A stretch of DNA of 48,749 nucleotides from Myxococcota bacterium (GTDB taxonomy: Bacteria; Myxococcota_A; Bradymonadia; UBA7976; UBA1532), in assembly GCA_018813065.1 (NCBI GenBank), contig JAHJCH010000170.1, positions 1-48,749 on the forward strand, in the 5' to 3' direction. Below are positions 25,787 to 34,945 of the stretch, one piece after another. The notes beneath the pieces are model-generated. The model saw nothing but the letters and a program-made list of their open reading frames with translations. It was not told where the DNA came from and did not search any database. The position numbers and the translations under genes were made by a program. Within the stretch, counting starts at the first letter, position 1. Each line of letters opens with the position of its first letter.

Positions 25787-27634
25787 ATGACAGGAGCGCA
25801 GATGCCCCAGCCCCATCAAATCATCCGCGAGGCGCGCTTGCTTGAGCGCCTCAACCGCGCGGCGTGCGTGGAGGTGTGGCGCGCGGCGCGGCTCAAGAGC
25901 GAGGCGCCGGTCATCGTCCGCGCCCTCAGCGGCGCCAGCGACGCGGCGGCGCGCGCGCGCTTTATCGAGGAGGGGCGCGCCTTGGCCGAGCTGCGGCTTG
26001 AGGGGCTGACGCAGATCGAGGCGCTGGATGTGGATGAGGCGGCGTGGCTGCTGACGCCCGTCGAGGGGCGCCTCCTCTCGGCGCGCGTGGCCGAGGGCGG
26101 GGTGATGGGCGTCGATGAGCTGCTGACTTGGCTGAGGCCCGCCGCCGCCGCGCTGGCGCGGCTCCACGCCGAGGGGCGCTGTCATGGGCGGCTGCGACCC
26201 TCGCACCTGCTGCGCAGCGCGATGGGCGACATCTGCCTCTTGGGCTTGGGCTTGACCCCCGAGGATCCTGATGATCTAGAGGCGGCGCGGTTTACGCCCT
26301 GCCGCGAGCAGGGGGAAGCGGGGGCGTGCGCCGAGGCGGACGTCTACAGCTTGGCGGCGGTGGCCTACTTCGCGTTGACAGGGCATCCGCCCTTTGATGG
26401 CCCGACCCCCCACAGCGTGCGCCGCGCCGCAGCGCGAGAGCCGCTGTCGGCGAGGCTTCAGCCGGAGGGCCTGATGGCGATCTTGCGCCGCGCGCTCGCC
26501 GCTGATCCTGCCGCGCGCTTTAAGCACCCCCAGGCGTTCTTATCGGCCTTGGAGCCCTTCACGGCGGCGCGGCTCATCGACGGGCACGTCAAGGAGATCA
26601 ACGCGCTCCTCGCCGGGGCGCGCGCGCGGCGAGGGGCTCAGCGCCCGGCCAGCGCGGCGGGTCGAGCGCTGAGCCTGCTGGCCTTGCTCGCCTTGATCAT
26701 CGGCGCGGGGGCGTTGTTTTCGCGCTTACCCTCCGTCAAGCCGACGCGGCTGAGCCCTATCCCGCCGCTGCCGACGATGCCCCCCCGCCTTGACCTCGCC
26801 GAGCGGATTCTCACCCAAGCCCCTCAGCTCCAACGCCGCATGGAGGCGATCCAAGCGCAGGTGGCGCTGCTGCACGATCTCAAGGCGCGCCATCCCCTCA
26901 CCGAGCCGCTGCGCGTGCGCGTCGATCCCCAGCAAGAGGCCGCGCGGCGACGGCTGGGCGAGGCGCGGGCGGCGGCCTTGGGGATCGAATGGCGGCCTCT
27001 CAAGGCGGGGCGGATCACCTACACCCCCGAGGGCGAGGGCGCGGCGCCCGTGGCGGTGTTTATCGACGCGCTGGAGATGAGCGCGGGGGAGATCACCGTG
27101 GGGAAGTACGCCGCCTGCGTCGCCTTGGAGGCGTGCGCGGTCCCCTTCCCGCTTGAGCCGCTCTGCCTCTGGGGTGAGGCCGCCGCAGCGCGACCGATCA
27201 ACTGCCTGACCTTCCAACAAGCCCGTGACTTCGCCGCCTGGGCGGGGGCGCGGCTGCCCACGGAGCTGGAGTGGATCTACGCCGCCCACAGCCAGGGCCT
27301 TGATCTGCCCTACCCATGGGGCGAGGCGCCGCCGACCTGCGAGCATGCGCACCTGGCGGGCTGCGGCGCGCGCGCGCCACAGCCCAGCTGCCAACACTTG
27401 ATGGGCCACAGCGCCCAGGGGATATGTGATCTCATCGGCGGGGTGGAGGAGTGGGCGGAGGCGGCGCCGATGAGCCTCGGCGGCGCCTCACCCAGCCATA
27501 TGGAGATCGCGGCGGTGGTGTGTGGGGGCAGCTTTATGGACACGCCGCCCCTGGCCCGTGGCGCTTGCAGCGCGCAGCTCCACGCCCCCCTCTCCCCCGC
27601 GCGCGGGCTGCGGCTGGCCCGCGATCCGCGCTGA
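25787..27634 (+). CDS. Protein kinase-like (probable pseudokinase) fused via TM helix to formylglycine-generating enzyme/sulfatase-modifying factor domain
   Basis: Kinase-like N-lobe and CHGRLRPSHLL in place of HRDLKPxN; TM LLALLALIIGAGALF; C-term MSAGEITVGKYAACV...PINCLTFQQARDFAAWAGARLPTELEWIYAA...YPWGEAPPTC...GGVEEWAE...CGGSFMD. Confidence 0.82.
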   Translation: MTGAQMPQPHQIIREARLLERLNRAACVEVWRAARLKSEAPVIVRALSGASDAAARARFIEEGRALAELRLEGLTQIEALDVDEAAWLLTPVEGRLLSARVAEGGVMGVDELLTWLRPAAAALARLHAEGRCHGRLRPSHLLRSAMGDICLLGLGLTPEDPDDLEAARFTPCREQGEAGACAEADVYSLAAVAYFALTGHPPFDGPTPHSVRRAAAREPLSARLQPEGLMAILRRALAADPAARFKHPQAFLSALEPFTAARLIDGHVKEINALLAGARARRGAQRPASAAGRALSLLALLALIIGAGALFSRLPSVKPTRLSPIPPLPTMPPRLDLAERILTQAPQLQRRMEAIQAQVALLHDLKARHPLTEPLRVRVDPQQEAARRRLGEARAAALGIEWRPLKAGRITYTPEGEGAAPVAVFIDALEMSAGEITVGKYAACVALEACAVPFPLEPLCLWGEAAAARPINCLTFQQARDFAAWAGARLPTELEWIYAAHSQGLDLPYPWGEAPPTCEHAHLAGCGARAPQPSCQHLMGHSAQGICDLIGGVEEWAEAAPMSLGGASPSHMEIAAVVCGGSFMDTPPLARGACSAQLHAPLSPARGLRLARDPR

Positions 27635-27669
27635 AACCCTGAACGCTCATATCGAGAGGTGAAGCAAGG

Positions 27670-28167
27670 ATGGCCAAGCAGAAGCGAGATCCTGTCACCG
27701 CCGCCGTGCGCGCGCTGCGCGCGGCGCGGGTCGATTTTGAGGGGCACAGCTATGACTACGCGCCCAAAGGCGGCACGCGCCACTCTGCGGCGAGCCTGGG
27801 CGTCGATGAGCACCAGGTCATCAAGACGCTCATCTTCGAGGACGAGGCCCAAGCGCCCTTTGTGGTCTTGATGCACGGCGATCTCGAGGTGTCGGTGGGG
27901 CGCTTAGCCAAGCAGCTCGGCCATAAGCGGGTCAGCCCATGCGCGCCCGAGGTCGCCCAGCGCCACTCGGGCTACCTCGTCGGCGGCACCTCGCCCTTTG
28001 GCCTGCGCCGGGCGATGCCCATCTACGCCGAGCGCAGCATCGAGGGGCTGGCGCGGCTGTGGATCAATGGGGGCAAGCGGGGCTTCCTGGTGAGCATGAT
28101 CCCCGCCGAGCTGATCCGGGTCTTGGCGCCGACGTGGGTCGAGGTGGCCAAGCCGCGCGGCGCTTAA
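27670..28167 (+). CDS. ybaK: Cys-tRNA(Pro)/Cys-tRNA(Cys) deacylase, YbaK/EbsC family
   Basis: AVRALRAARVDFEGHSYDY...VIKTLIFEDEAQAPFVVLMHGDLEVSVGRLAKQLGHKRVSP...GYLVGGTSPFGLRRAMPIYAE. Confidence 0.88.
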   Translation: MAKQKRDPVTAAVRALRAARVDFEGHSYDYAPKGGTRHSAASLGVDEHQVIKTLIFEDEAQAPFVVLMHGDLEVSVGRLAKQLGHKRVSPCAPEVAQRHSGYLVGGTSPFGLRRAMPIYAERSIEGLARLWINGGKRGFLVSMIPAELIRVLAPTWVEVAKPRGA

Positions 28168-28197
28168 ACGCCGTCGCTGGCCTCGCGCCCCGCGACT

Positions 28198-28590
28198 TTA
28201 AAGGGCCTGTCTCGGTGAGCAGGTGTCAGTACAGCGACCCGTCAGGCGATGGCGGTTGCGCGCGAAGAGATCATAGGCCCAGTCAAGCAGCCCTCGCAGC
28301 CCCGGCAGCCGCGTGAGGCGGATCAGCCAGCCAAAGCCCAAGAGCGTGTAGATGGCGCGGAAGACCTCGACGCCCTCCAACCAGGCGCCGTCGGGCGAGC
28401 GGGCCTGGATGCGGACATCGAAGCGGTCGCGCGCGCGGTCATAGACGGCGGCGTCGAACTCGGGGGCGGCGATGTCGGTGAAGCGCAGCCGCCCAAGGGT
28501 GTCTCGCCGCCGCAGCAGCGCCACCTCTCGCTTGCAGATCGGGCAAGCGCCATCAAAGAAGATCTCGAGCTGCCAGGGGGCTTGGGTCAT
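28198..28590 (-). CDS. DCC family thiol-disulfide oxidoreductase (DUF393)
   Basis: MTQAPWQLEIFFDGACPICKREVALLRRRDTLGRLRFTDIAAPEF; DGxCPxC motif. Confidence 0.85.
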   Translation of the reverse strand: MTQAPWQLEIFFDGACPICKREVALLRRRDTLGRLRFTDIAAPEFDAAVYDRARDRFDVRIQARSPDGAWLEGVEVFRAIYTLLGFGWLIRLTRLPGLRGLLDWAYDLFARNRHRLTGRCTDTCSPRQAL

Positions 28591-28748
28591 CTGGGCCTCT
28601 CTGTCGGTGGCTTTGCGTTGAAGATACGCGGTGAGGCTGGGGCGGTTCGCCGCGCCTCGTTTGCGCCGCGCCCTCAATCACGCGCGTTGATCGTTGCCCT
28701 GCTCGACGCGGTGCTCTATGACCGGCCTTACATCGCCTGGAGTCCCCC

Positions 28749-29906
28749 TTGAGCCCATCCTCACCCGCCTCGGGCGCCCGCGCCCCGGGCTGGCCGACGC
28801 AGATCACGCTCCTCGCCGCCAGCAGCCTCACCGTGATGGCCGGGGCGATCATCTCCCCCGCCCTGCCGGGCGTCCGCGCGGCCTTCGCCGACGTCCCCGG
28901 CGTCGATCTCCTCGCCCTCCTCACCCTGACGCTCCCCGCCCTGCTCATCGGCCTCTTTGGCCTGCCCACCGCCGCGCTGATCCGCCGCTATGGCGCGCGC
29001 CCGATCTTGCTCGGCGGGGCGCTGCTCTACGCCTTGGCGGGCTCGGCGGGGCTGTGGGTCAAGGGGATCGAGGCGCTGTTGGTCAGCCGCGCCGCCTTGG
29101 GGATCAGCACCGCCGCGCTGATGACCGTCGTCACCGTCCTGGCCGGCGCCCTCTTCGACGAGGCGCCCCGCGCGCGCTTTTTGGGCTTGCAGGCCGCCTC
29201 GATGGGCTTCGGCGGGGTGATCTACCTCGCCCTCGGCGGCGCCCTCGCCGCGATCCACTGGCGCGGCCCCTTCGGTGTCTACGCCCTGGCCCTGCTGTTG
29301 ATCCCCCTCATCGCCTGGAGCTTGCCCCCCGGCGCGCGCGAGGCCCCCGAGGCGGCCTCCTCGACGCCTACGCCGCCGCCCAGGTTGGCGCGGATCTTCA
29401 CCGCCTCCTTCATCGGCAGCGTGGGCTTCTACGCGCTGCCTACGCAGCTGCCGTTCTTCCTCACCGATGGCCTCCACCTCTCTGATCCACGCCTGGCGGG
29501 GGGCCTGCTGGCCTGGATGACCCTCGTCGCCTCCCTCGTCTCGCTGAACTTCGCCCGTGTCCTGAGGCTGCTGGCCTCGCCGCGCCGGGCCCGGGCGCTG
29601 ACCTACCTCTTTATCGGGGTGGGGGTGGCCGCGACGGGCCTGGCGCGTGGCCCCTGGGGCGTGGCCGCGGCGATGCTGTCATTGGGCTTGGGGATGGGGC
29701 TGTTTATGCCCCTCTTGATGCAGGCGATCCTCAGCGCGGCGCAGGGGCCTCACCGGGCGCGGGCGGCGGGGCTGTTGACCACCACGATGTTCCTGGGGCA
29801 GTTCACCTCGCCGCTGCTCAGCGCCCCCCTCGTCAACGCGGGCGGCTTCCCCTTGATGTTCGGCGTCATCGGTGTCGCTGTTTGCTGCTTGGCCCTGCGC
29901 GCTTAG
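28749..29906 (+). CDS. MFS transporter
   Basis: 385 aa, about 12 hydrophobic segments; LPALLIGLFGLPTAALIRRYGARPILLGGALLYA MFS motif A-like. Confidence 0.85.
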   Translation: MSPSSPASGARAPGWPTQITLLAASSLTVMAGAIISPALPGVRAAFADVPGVDLLALLTLTLPALLIGLFGLPTAALIRRYGARPILLGGALLYALAGSAGLWVKGIEALLVSRAALGISTAALMTVVTVLAGALFDEAPRARFLGLQAASMGFGGVIYLALGGALAAIHWRGPFGVYALALLLIPLIAWSLPPGAREAPEAASSTPTPPPRLARIFTASFIGSVGFYALPTQLPFFLTDGLHLSDPRLAGGLLAWMTLVASLVSLNFARVLRLLASPRRARALTYLFIGVGVAATGLARGPWGVAAAMLSLGLGMGLFMPLLMQAILSAAQGPHRARAAGLLTTTMFLGQFTSPLLSAPLVNAGGFPLMFGVIGVAVCCLALRA

Positions 29907-29913
29907 CGGACAC

Positions 29914-30597
29914 TTAGCGGACGAACGCCGCCCGGTGGCGGACCTGCTCCGCGCGCAGCTCGCCGTCCTTCAGCGCCGTGTCCACGTGGCCCTTGCGGCT
30001 GCGGGTGAGCGTGATCCAGATCGGGCAGAGATCCTGGCGGCCATCCACGCGCGCCAGCGCGCCGGGCTGGATGAGGTAGCGGCCCACGTCCTTCTCCAGC
30101 GTGACCGCCAGCGGATCAACGCAGTCGCCTTCGAGGCTGAGCAGCAGGCTGTCCTCGGCGACCTGATCCCAGGTGATGAGGATCGTGTCGCTGAGATCGA
30201 GCGTGGCGTCCTCGGCGGGCGCGGTCAGCTCGAAGGCGAGCGGCATCCGCACGCGAGAGGCCTCGCTGCTGTCTTGATCTTCACGCTTGAGGGTGATCTC
30301 AACCTCTTGACCGGCGCAGCCGCCCTCCACCTGAGCGGTGTAGCGCTCATCCGCCGGCGACTTCGACAGCGTGTAGGTCGCCTCGCCGATGTGGGCGATC
30401 AGCGCATCGCCGTCGTCCAGCTCCAGCGCCTCGCCGTCATGCTCCACGGTGGCGGAGATGATGGCCTCGCCGCCGCCCTCATCGGTGATGACCGCCCGCA
30501 GGCTCAGGGCGTCGGTGGCGTAGTCGCCGGAGTCATCACAGCCGCCCGCGATGACCATCAACACGCTGAGATATAAGCTGAATTTTGACAAAGACAT
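29914..30597 (-). CDS. Putative lipoprotein of unknown function
   Basis: MSLSKFSLYLSVLMVIAGGCDDSGD lipobox. Confidence 0.7.
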   Translation of the reverse strand: MSLSKFSLYLSVLMVIAGGCDDSGDYATDALSLRAVITDEGGGEAIISATVEHDGEALELDDGDALIAHIGEATYTLSKSPADERYTAQVEGGCAGQEVEITLKREDQDSSEASRVRMPLAFELTAPAEDATLDLSDTILITWDQVAEDSLLLSLEGDCVDPLAVTLEKDVGRYLIQPGALARVDGRQDLCPIWITLTRSRKGHVDTALKDGELRAEQVRHRAAFVR

Positions 30598-30816
30598 GCG
30601 CCACCTCGCTTAAAACAACGCCCCGTGGCTTCTCAAGAACAGTGCCAGCGCGCGCGCGGCCTTGGCGCGTCGCTGAGCGTAAACGCGCGGCTACATCTGC
30701 GCCGCTCCGTCGGTCACAGCGCCGCCCTCGACGGCGCAGATCCTCAAGGCGAATGGGGCGCGGGCTTGGTGCGCCCTTTGCGAAGCCGCCGCGCCGTCTT
30801 CGCCCTTGGAGTTGTT

Positions 30817-31410
30817 ATGCGCCGCGCCCTGCTCCCCTCTTCGCTGTGCCTCCTCGCCCTCCTCGCGGGCTGCCATCATGAGGACTGCGCCCCCTGCGAG
30901 GGGCCGCTGCCTGCCGATCCCAGCCACTACGCGCCCTGCGACCAGCCCGGCATGGCCTCTCACGGGGACCTCACCCTCTGGGCGCGCGATCTGAAGGGCT
31001 ATGAGGCCGCCACGGCCAGCTTTGAATGGGGCGTCGTCGAGGACAGCGAGTGGGTCAACAATGACTGGGATCTCCTCTTCGCCAATGATCGTGACATGGA
31101 CGTGGATCTCTTCCGCGTCAACACCGTCACCGACGATCGCGCCTTCATCGTGGATCTTGGGCCGCTGAGCTTCTGTGACATCAACGAGGCGATGTCATCT
31201 CTCGATCCCACGCCGGGCCTTGAGGGCGACGATCTGGTCATCGTCACGCGCGGTCACACCTACCTGGTCTACACCGAGGATCGTGACACGCAGCAGCTGG
31301 CGGCCTTCTTCGTCACCGATCACGCGCTGAACGAGCGCGTCGATCTCCGCTGGCATCGCAGCGCCTCGCCCTTTGAGTACACGCCGCCGAGCTTCTGCGC
31401 TGACCTGTGA
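30817..31410 (+). CDS. Putative lipoprotein of unknown function
   Basis: MRRALLPSSLCLLALLAGCHHEDCAPCEG lipobox; in frame with the track ORF starting at 30625. Confidence 0.7.
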   Translation: MRRALLPSSLCLLALLAGCHHEDCAPCEGPLPADPSHYAPCDQPGMASHGDLTLWARDLKGYEAATASFEWGVVEDSEWVNNDWDLLFANDRDMDVDLFRVNTVTDDRAFIVDLGPLSFCDINEAMSSLDPTPGLEGDDLVIVTRGHTYLVYTEDRDTQQLAAFFVTDHALNERVDLRWHRSASPFEYTPPSFCADL

Positions 31411-31464
31411 TTCATCGCCTCGCGCTGTCATACTCAGCCCCGTTCAGCGAAAGGAGCGGATCTG

Positions 31465-32055
31465 ATGCGTACGCGACACGCGCTTAAGCGTGGGTTGAGC
31501 CTCCTCTTCGGCGCGGCCCTCTTGGCGGGCTCCGGCCCCTGCCCTGGCTGCGTGGATGATGACTGCGGCGATCCCAACGCGGCGTGGTGCGAGGCGGGCG
31601 TGGCCTTCACCTGCTTTGAGCCCAATGAGAACGGCGCCTATGCGCTCAGCCGCGAAGACTGCGCCGCGCTCAACCTCACCTGCGTGACCGGGGTCGTCGC
31701 CTTCAACGGGCGTGAGGGCCGCACCTCGGCGTGGTGCCTCGACGCGATCCCCTGCTCGGCGGAGGCCAACTACGCCTGCGTGACGGGGCCGATCATCGAC
31801 GGCGGGATCACCGAGCCTGAGCTGCGCCGCTGCGTCGCCGTCGAGGAGACCGAGTGGTATCAGCGCGAGGCGATCTTAAGGCTGACGACGCCGGGCCTAG
31901 AGCGCGTGCTGACGCCCACGGGCGACCTCTGCGCGCCTTGTGAGGCCGACTGCGACTGCGCTGAGGACCAGATCTGTGAAGCAGATGGCTGTGTCCCTGG
32001 CGCGCGCGACGCGCCCCGCTGCTGTCCAGGATCTCAAGAGACGCCCTGCCCTTGA
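31465..32055 (+). CDS. Cys-rich secreted/lipoprotein of unknown function
   Basis: MRTRHALKRGLSLLFGAALLAGSGPCPGCVDDDCGDPN...CAPCEADCDCAEDQICEADGCVPG. Confidence 0.7.
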   Translation: MRTRHALKRGLSLLFGAALLAGSGPCPGCVDDDCGDPNAAWCEAGVAFTCFEPNENGAYALSREDCAALNLTCVTGVVAFNGREGRTSAWCLDAIPCSAEANYACVTGPIIDGGITEPELRRCVAVEETEWYQREAILRLTTPGLERVLTPTGDLCAPCEADCDCAEDQICEADGCVPGARDAPRCCPGSQETPCP

Positions 32056-32298
32056 TCTCGCCCCTCGCGCGGGGTGTGAGGAGCCTTGACTTGCCACCGC
32101 GCCGCGCCTAACGTGCCTGCCATGACGCCCACGCCCGCCCACCACCGACCCTCATACGCTCACCCTGCGCCCCCCGCGGTGGCTGAGCGCGCGCATTGAG
32201 CGCTTGAGGTACCCCGCTCAGGTGAGGCATCACCGAGAGAGATCCACGACGCGCCCTGAGCCGCTCGTCGTGGCCGCTTTTACCCGGAATCACAGACC

Positions 32299-33255
32299 AT
32301 GACAGACCAAATCCACCCTGAGGAGCTCCTCAGCGAGGGCGCTTGGCAACCCGAGGTCCGCGCCGCGCTGCTTGATCTGATCACAGAGCATGGCATCGAG
32401 AGCCCCGGCTACGATCCAGAGGAGCCCCCGCTCGTCGCCATCGACTGTGACGGGACGCTGCTCTACAACAGCCTCGCGGAGGTGCTCATGCGCCATATGA
32501 TCCTCCGCCGCCGCTTCCGCACGGATCGCAACTTCTGGGAGATCATCCCCGAGCGGCTGGGCCGCGACGCCCTCCAGGCCGCCTACAAGGCCGTGGCGGG
32601 GCGCAACGACGCTGAGATCTCCGAGATGGCCGCCTTCAAGCGCTACCGGGCGGGGATGTTTGGGGTCTATGAGTCGCTGATCAATGAGAGCTTCGCCGAC
32701 GCGGCGCTCTTCGCCGCGCGGATGCTCAAGGGGCTGCATGAGCGCGACATCAACGAGACGCTCGATGAGATCATCGGCCTTGAGCTGGAGCGGCCGCTGA
32801 GCCAAGAGGATGTCCCTGGCGGCCCGCCCTTCCCCGCGCTGAGCCTCAACATGGGGATCAAGGTCCACGCGGAGACGATGGAGCTGATCCGCCTCTTTGA
32901 CGCCAACGGCTTTCACATCTGGCTGATCGACAGCGTGGCCGTGCAGGCCATGCGGCGGCTGGCGCGGCGGATCGACTTCCCCGAGGACCGTGTCTTGGGG
33001 CTTGAGCTGCAAAGCCAGTATGGGATGCTCACGGAGAAGCTGATCGAGGCGGTGCCTGTGGGTGAGGATAAGCTAGAGCTGTTCTTGGACACGCTGGGAC
33101 GTAGCCCAGTGCTCGTGATCGGCGACAGCATGAACGACTATGAGCTGCTGGAGAACAGCGAGGGGCTCAGTCTGGTGATGGGTGATCGGGATGAGCAGCT
33201 CTTGGAGAAGGCTGAGGCCAACGGCTGGCTGATCCAGCGCCGCCTCTCAATCTAG
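32299..33255 (+). CDS. HAD-superfamily phosphatase
   Basis: VAIDCDGTLLYNS motif I; VLVIGDSMNDYELLENSEG motif IV. Confidence 0.85.
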   Translation: MTDQIHPEELLSEGAWQPEVRAALLDLITEHGIESPGYDPEEPPLVAIDCDGTLLYNSLAEVLMRHMILRRRFRTDRNFWEIIPERLGRDALQAAYKAVAGRNDAEISEMAAFKRYRAGMFGVYESLINESFADAALFAARMLKGLHERDINETLDEIIGLELERPLSQEDVPGGPPFPALSLNMGIKVHAETMELIRLFDANGFHIWLIDSVAVQAMRRLARRIDFPEDRVLGLELQSQYGMLTEKLIEAVPVGEDKLELFLDTLGRSPVLVIGDSMNDYELLENSEGLSLVMGDRDEQLLEKAEANGWLIQRRLSI

Positions 33256-33275
33256 GGCGAGAATTTAGGGCGAGA

Positions 33276-34841
33276 TCAGGGCTTGTCGCGCTTCAGCACG
33301 ATGTTGTAGGTGATCGCGCCAGCGGTCATATAGCTCAAGAGCACCAACGACAGCACCAGGGCCAAGCCCGCCGCCGCGCCGATCCCCATCAAGAGCGCGC
33401 CGACGCTGTCGGCGAAGCCCAAGGTCTGCTGATAGAAGAGGCCCTTGCCGAAGGCGAAGTGGACGAAGCCGACGAAGCCGTGGGGCAGCGCGCTCAGCAA
33501 CGCCGCGAACTGCTCACGGAGGGCATAGCCCATCACGCCGCTGGTCAAGCGCGCGCCGATGCGGCAAGCGGGGATGACCGTCACCGCCGCCGTCGCCCCA
33601 ATCATGCCCATGCTCAGGAGGGTATGACCCAGCAGCCGAGAGCCGTGATCCTTAAACAAGGCGAAGAGATCGACGAGCGTCTCATAGGCGCTGCCCTTGC
33701 GGTCATAGATCACCGAGAGATAGAGGGGCAGGGCGTAGAGCGCGGCGATGACCGTCGCGCCAGCGAGGAGGCCGAGCAGGACGATGATCGGCGTCAGCGC
33801 GCCCAAGAGCACCGCCCCGACGCCGCCGGGGATGTGCCCCAGCATGCTGATCAGCGATTGGAGGATGACCACCCCGCCGAAGACCACCACGAAGGCCAGC
33901 GGCGTCCCCACCACGCTCTTAAGCCAGCGCTTACTCCAAGCGATCCCCTCCTTGATCGTGGTCTGCTGGCGCTCGATGACGCTCTTTTGAACCACAAAGC
34001 TCATCACCGACAAGACAAAGGCGGCGATGCTGAACAAGGCGACGAAGCCCAGGACAGAGGTCAGCGCGCCGAGGATCACCACCTGAGCCCTCAGCCATGA
34101 GGCCAGCCACTGCACCAAGCCGAAGGCGACGAGGGCCGCCCAGAGCCCCAGCGTGGTAAAGACCAGGCGGCGCAGATCGAAGAGGGCGATAAAGGCGGTG
34201 GGCAGATCGCGCCAAGTCCAAGGCCCCGTGGGCGTGGGCGCCGCGCCGGGGAAGCTCAGCCCGCTGGGGATCTCCGTCTTGGCGGCGATCTCAGCGGCGG
34301 CGGCGATCTCAAGGCGCTGCTTGCTCTTGGTGGAGACGGTGGAGGCGACGCGGGTGATCTGGGACTTGGCCAAGCCAAAGAAGCCCATCGCGGCGGGCGC
34401 GGCCACGGGCGCGAGCCCCTCGGCGACGGGCTCGACCGGCGCGGGCGGCGCGGAGACAGGCTCAGAGACGGGCTCAACGGCGGGCTCAACCGCCTTGGGG
34501 GGCTCAGAGACGGCCTCAACGACGGGCTCAACCGGCGCGGGCGGCGCTGAGACCGGCGCGGGCGGCTCAGAAGCCACCTCGATCACCTCAGGCGTCGGCT
34601 CAACGCGCGGCTCAGGGGCCAGCTCAACGGGGGGATCGGTGGCGGGCATCTCATCATCACCCCGCGACGCGCTCGGCGGCGGCGTCGGCGCCGCCTCCGC
34701 GCCGTCCAGCAGCACCACCCCGCCGCGATGCAGCGTGATCTTGGCCCCGCAAGAGAAGCAGCTCAGCTTCAGGCCATCTGGCCCGATTTGATTCTCAGGG
34801 AATGCGTGCGGCGCGCCGCATTTTGCGCAGTTAAAGTCCAT
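33276..34841 (-). CDS. Zinc-ribbon (MJ0042-like) N-terminus, EPV/APP-rich linker and multi-TM C-terminal domain
   Basis: MDFNCAKCGAPHAFPENQIGPDGLKLSCFSCGAKITLHRGG; PVEPVVEAVSEPPKAVEPAVEPVSEPVSAPPAPVEPV; several TM helices. Confidence 0.75.
   Translation of the reverse strand: MDFNCAKCGAPHAFPENQIGPDGLKLSCFSCGAKITLHRGGVVLLDGAEAAPTPPPSASRGDDEMPATDPPVELAPEPRVEPTPEVIEVASEPPAPVSAPPAPVEPVVEAVSEPPKAVEPAVEPVSEPVSAPPAPVEPVAEGLAPVAAPAAMGFFGLAKSQITRVASTVSTKSKQRLEIAAAAEIAAKTEIPSGLSFPGAAPTPTGPWTWRDLPTAFIALFDLRRLVFTTLGLWAALVAFGLVQWLASWLRAQVVILGALTSVLGFVALFSIAAFVLSVMSFVVQKSVIERQQTTIKEGIAWSKRWLKSVVGTPLAFVVVFGGVVILQSLISMLGHIPGGVGAVLLGALTPIIVLLGLLAGATVIAALYALPLYLSVIYDRKGSAYETLVDLFALFKDHGSRLLGHTLLSMGMIGATAAVTVIPACRIGARLTSGVMGYALREQFAALLSALPHGFVGFVHFAFGKGLFYQQTLGFADSVGALLMGIGAAAGLALVLSLVLLSYMTAGAITYNIVLKRDKP
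34390..34640 (-). repeat. Degenerate repeats encoding the EPV/SAPPAP-rich linker
   Basis: Recurring plus-strand ggctcaac(c/g)ggcgcgggcggc and ggctcagagacgg units. Confidence 0.6.
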
Positions 34842-34945
34842 CTCAAACCTCCGTGTGCGCTGAGCTTAGCGCACCCAGAGGGAGGGCGCATCACTATAGA
34901 TCGCTGCGCGGAGATTCAGGCGGAGCGGCGACGCTCACGACGCTC

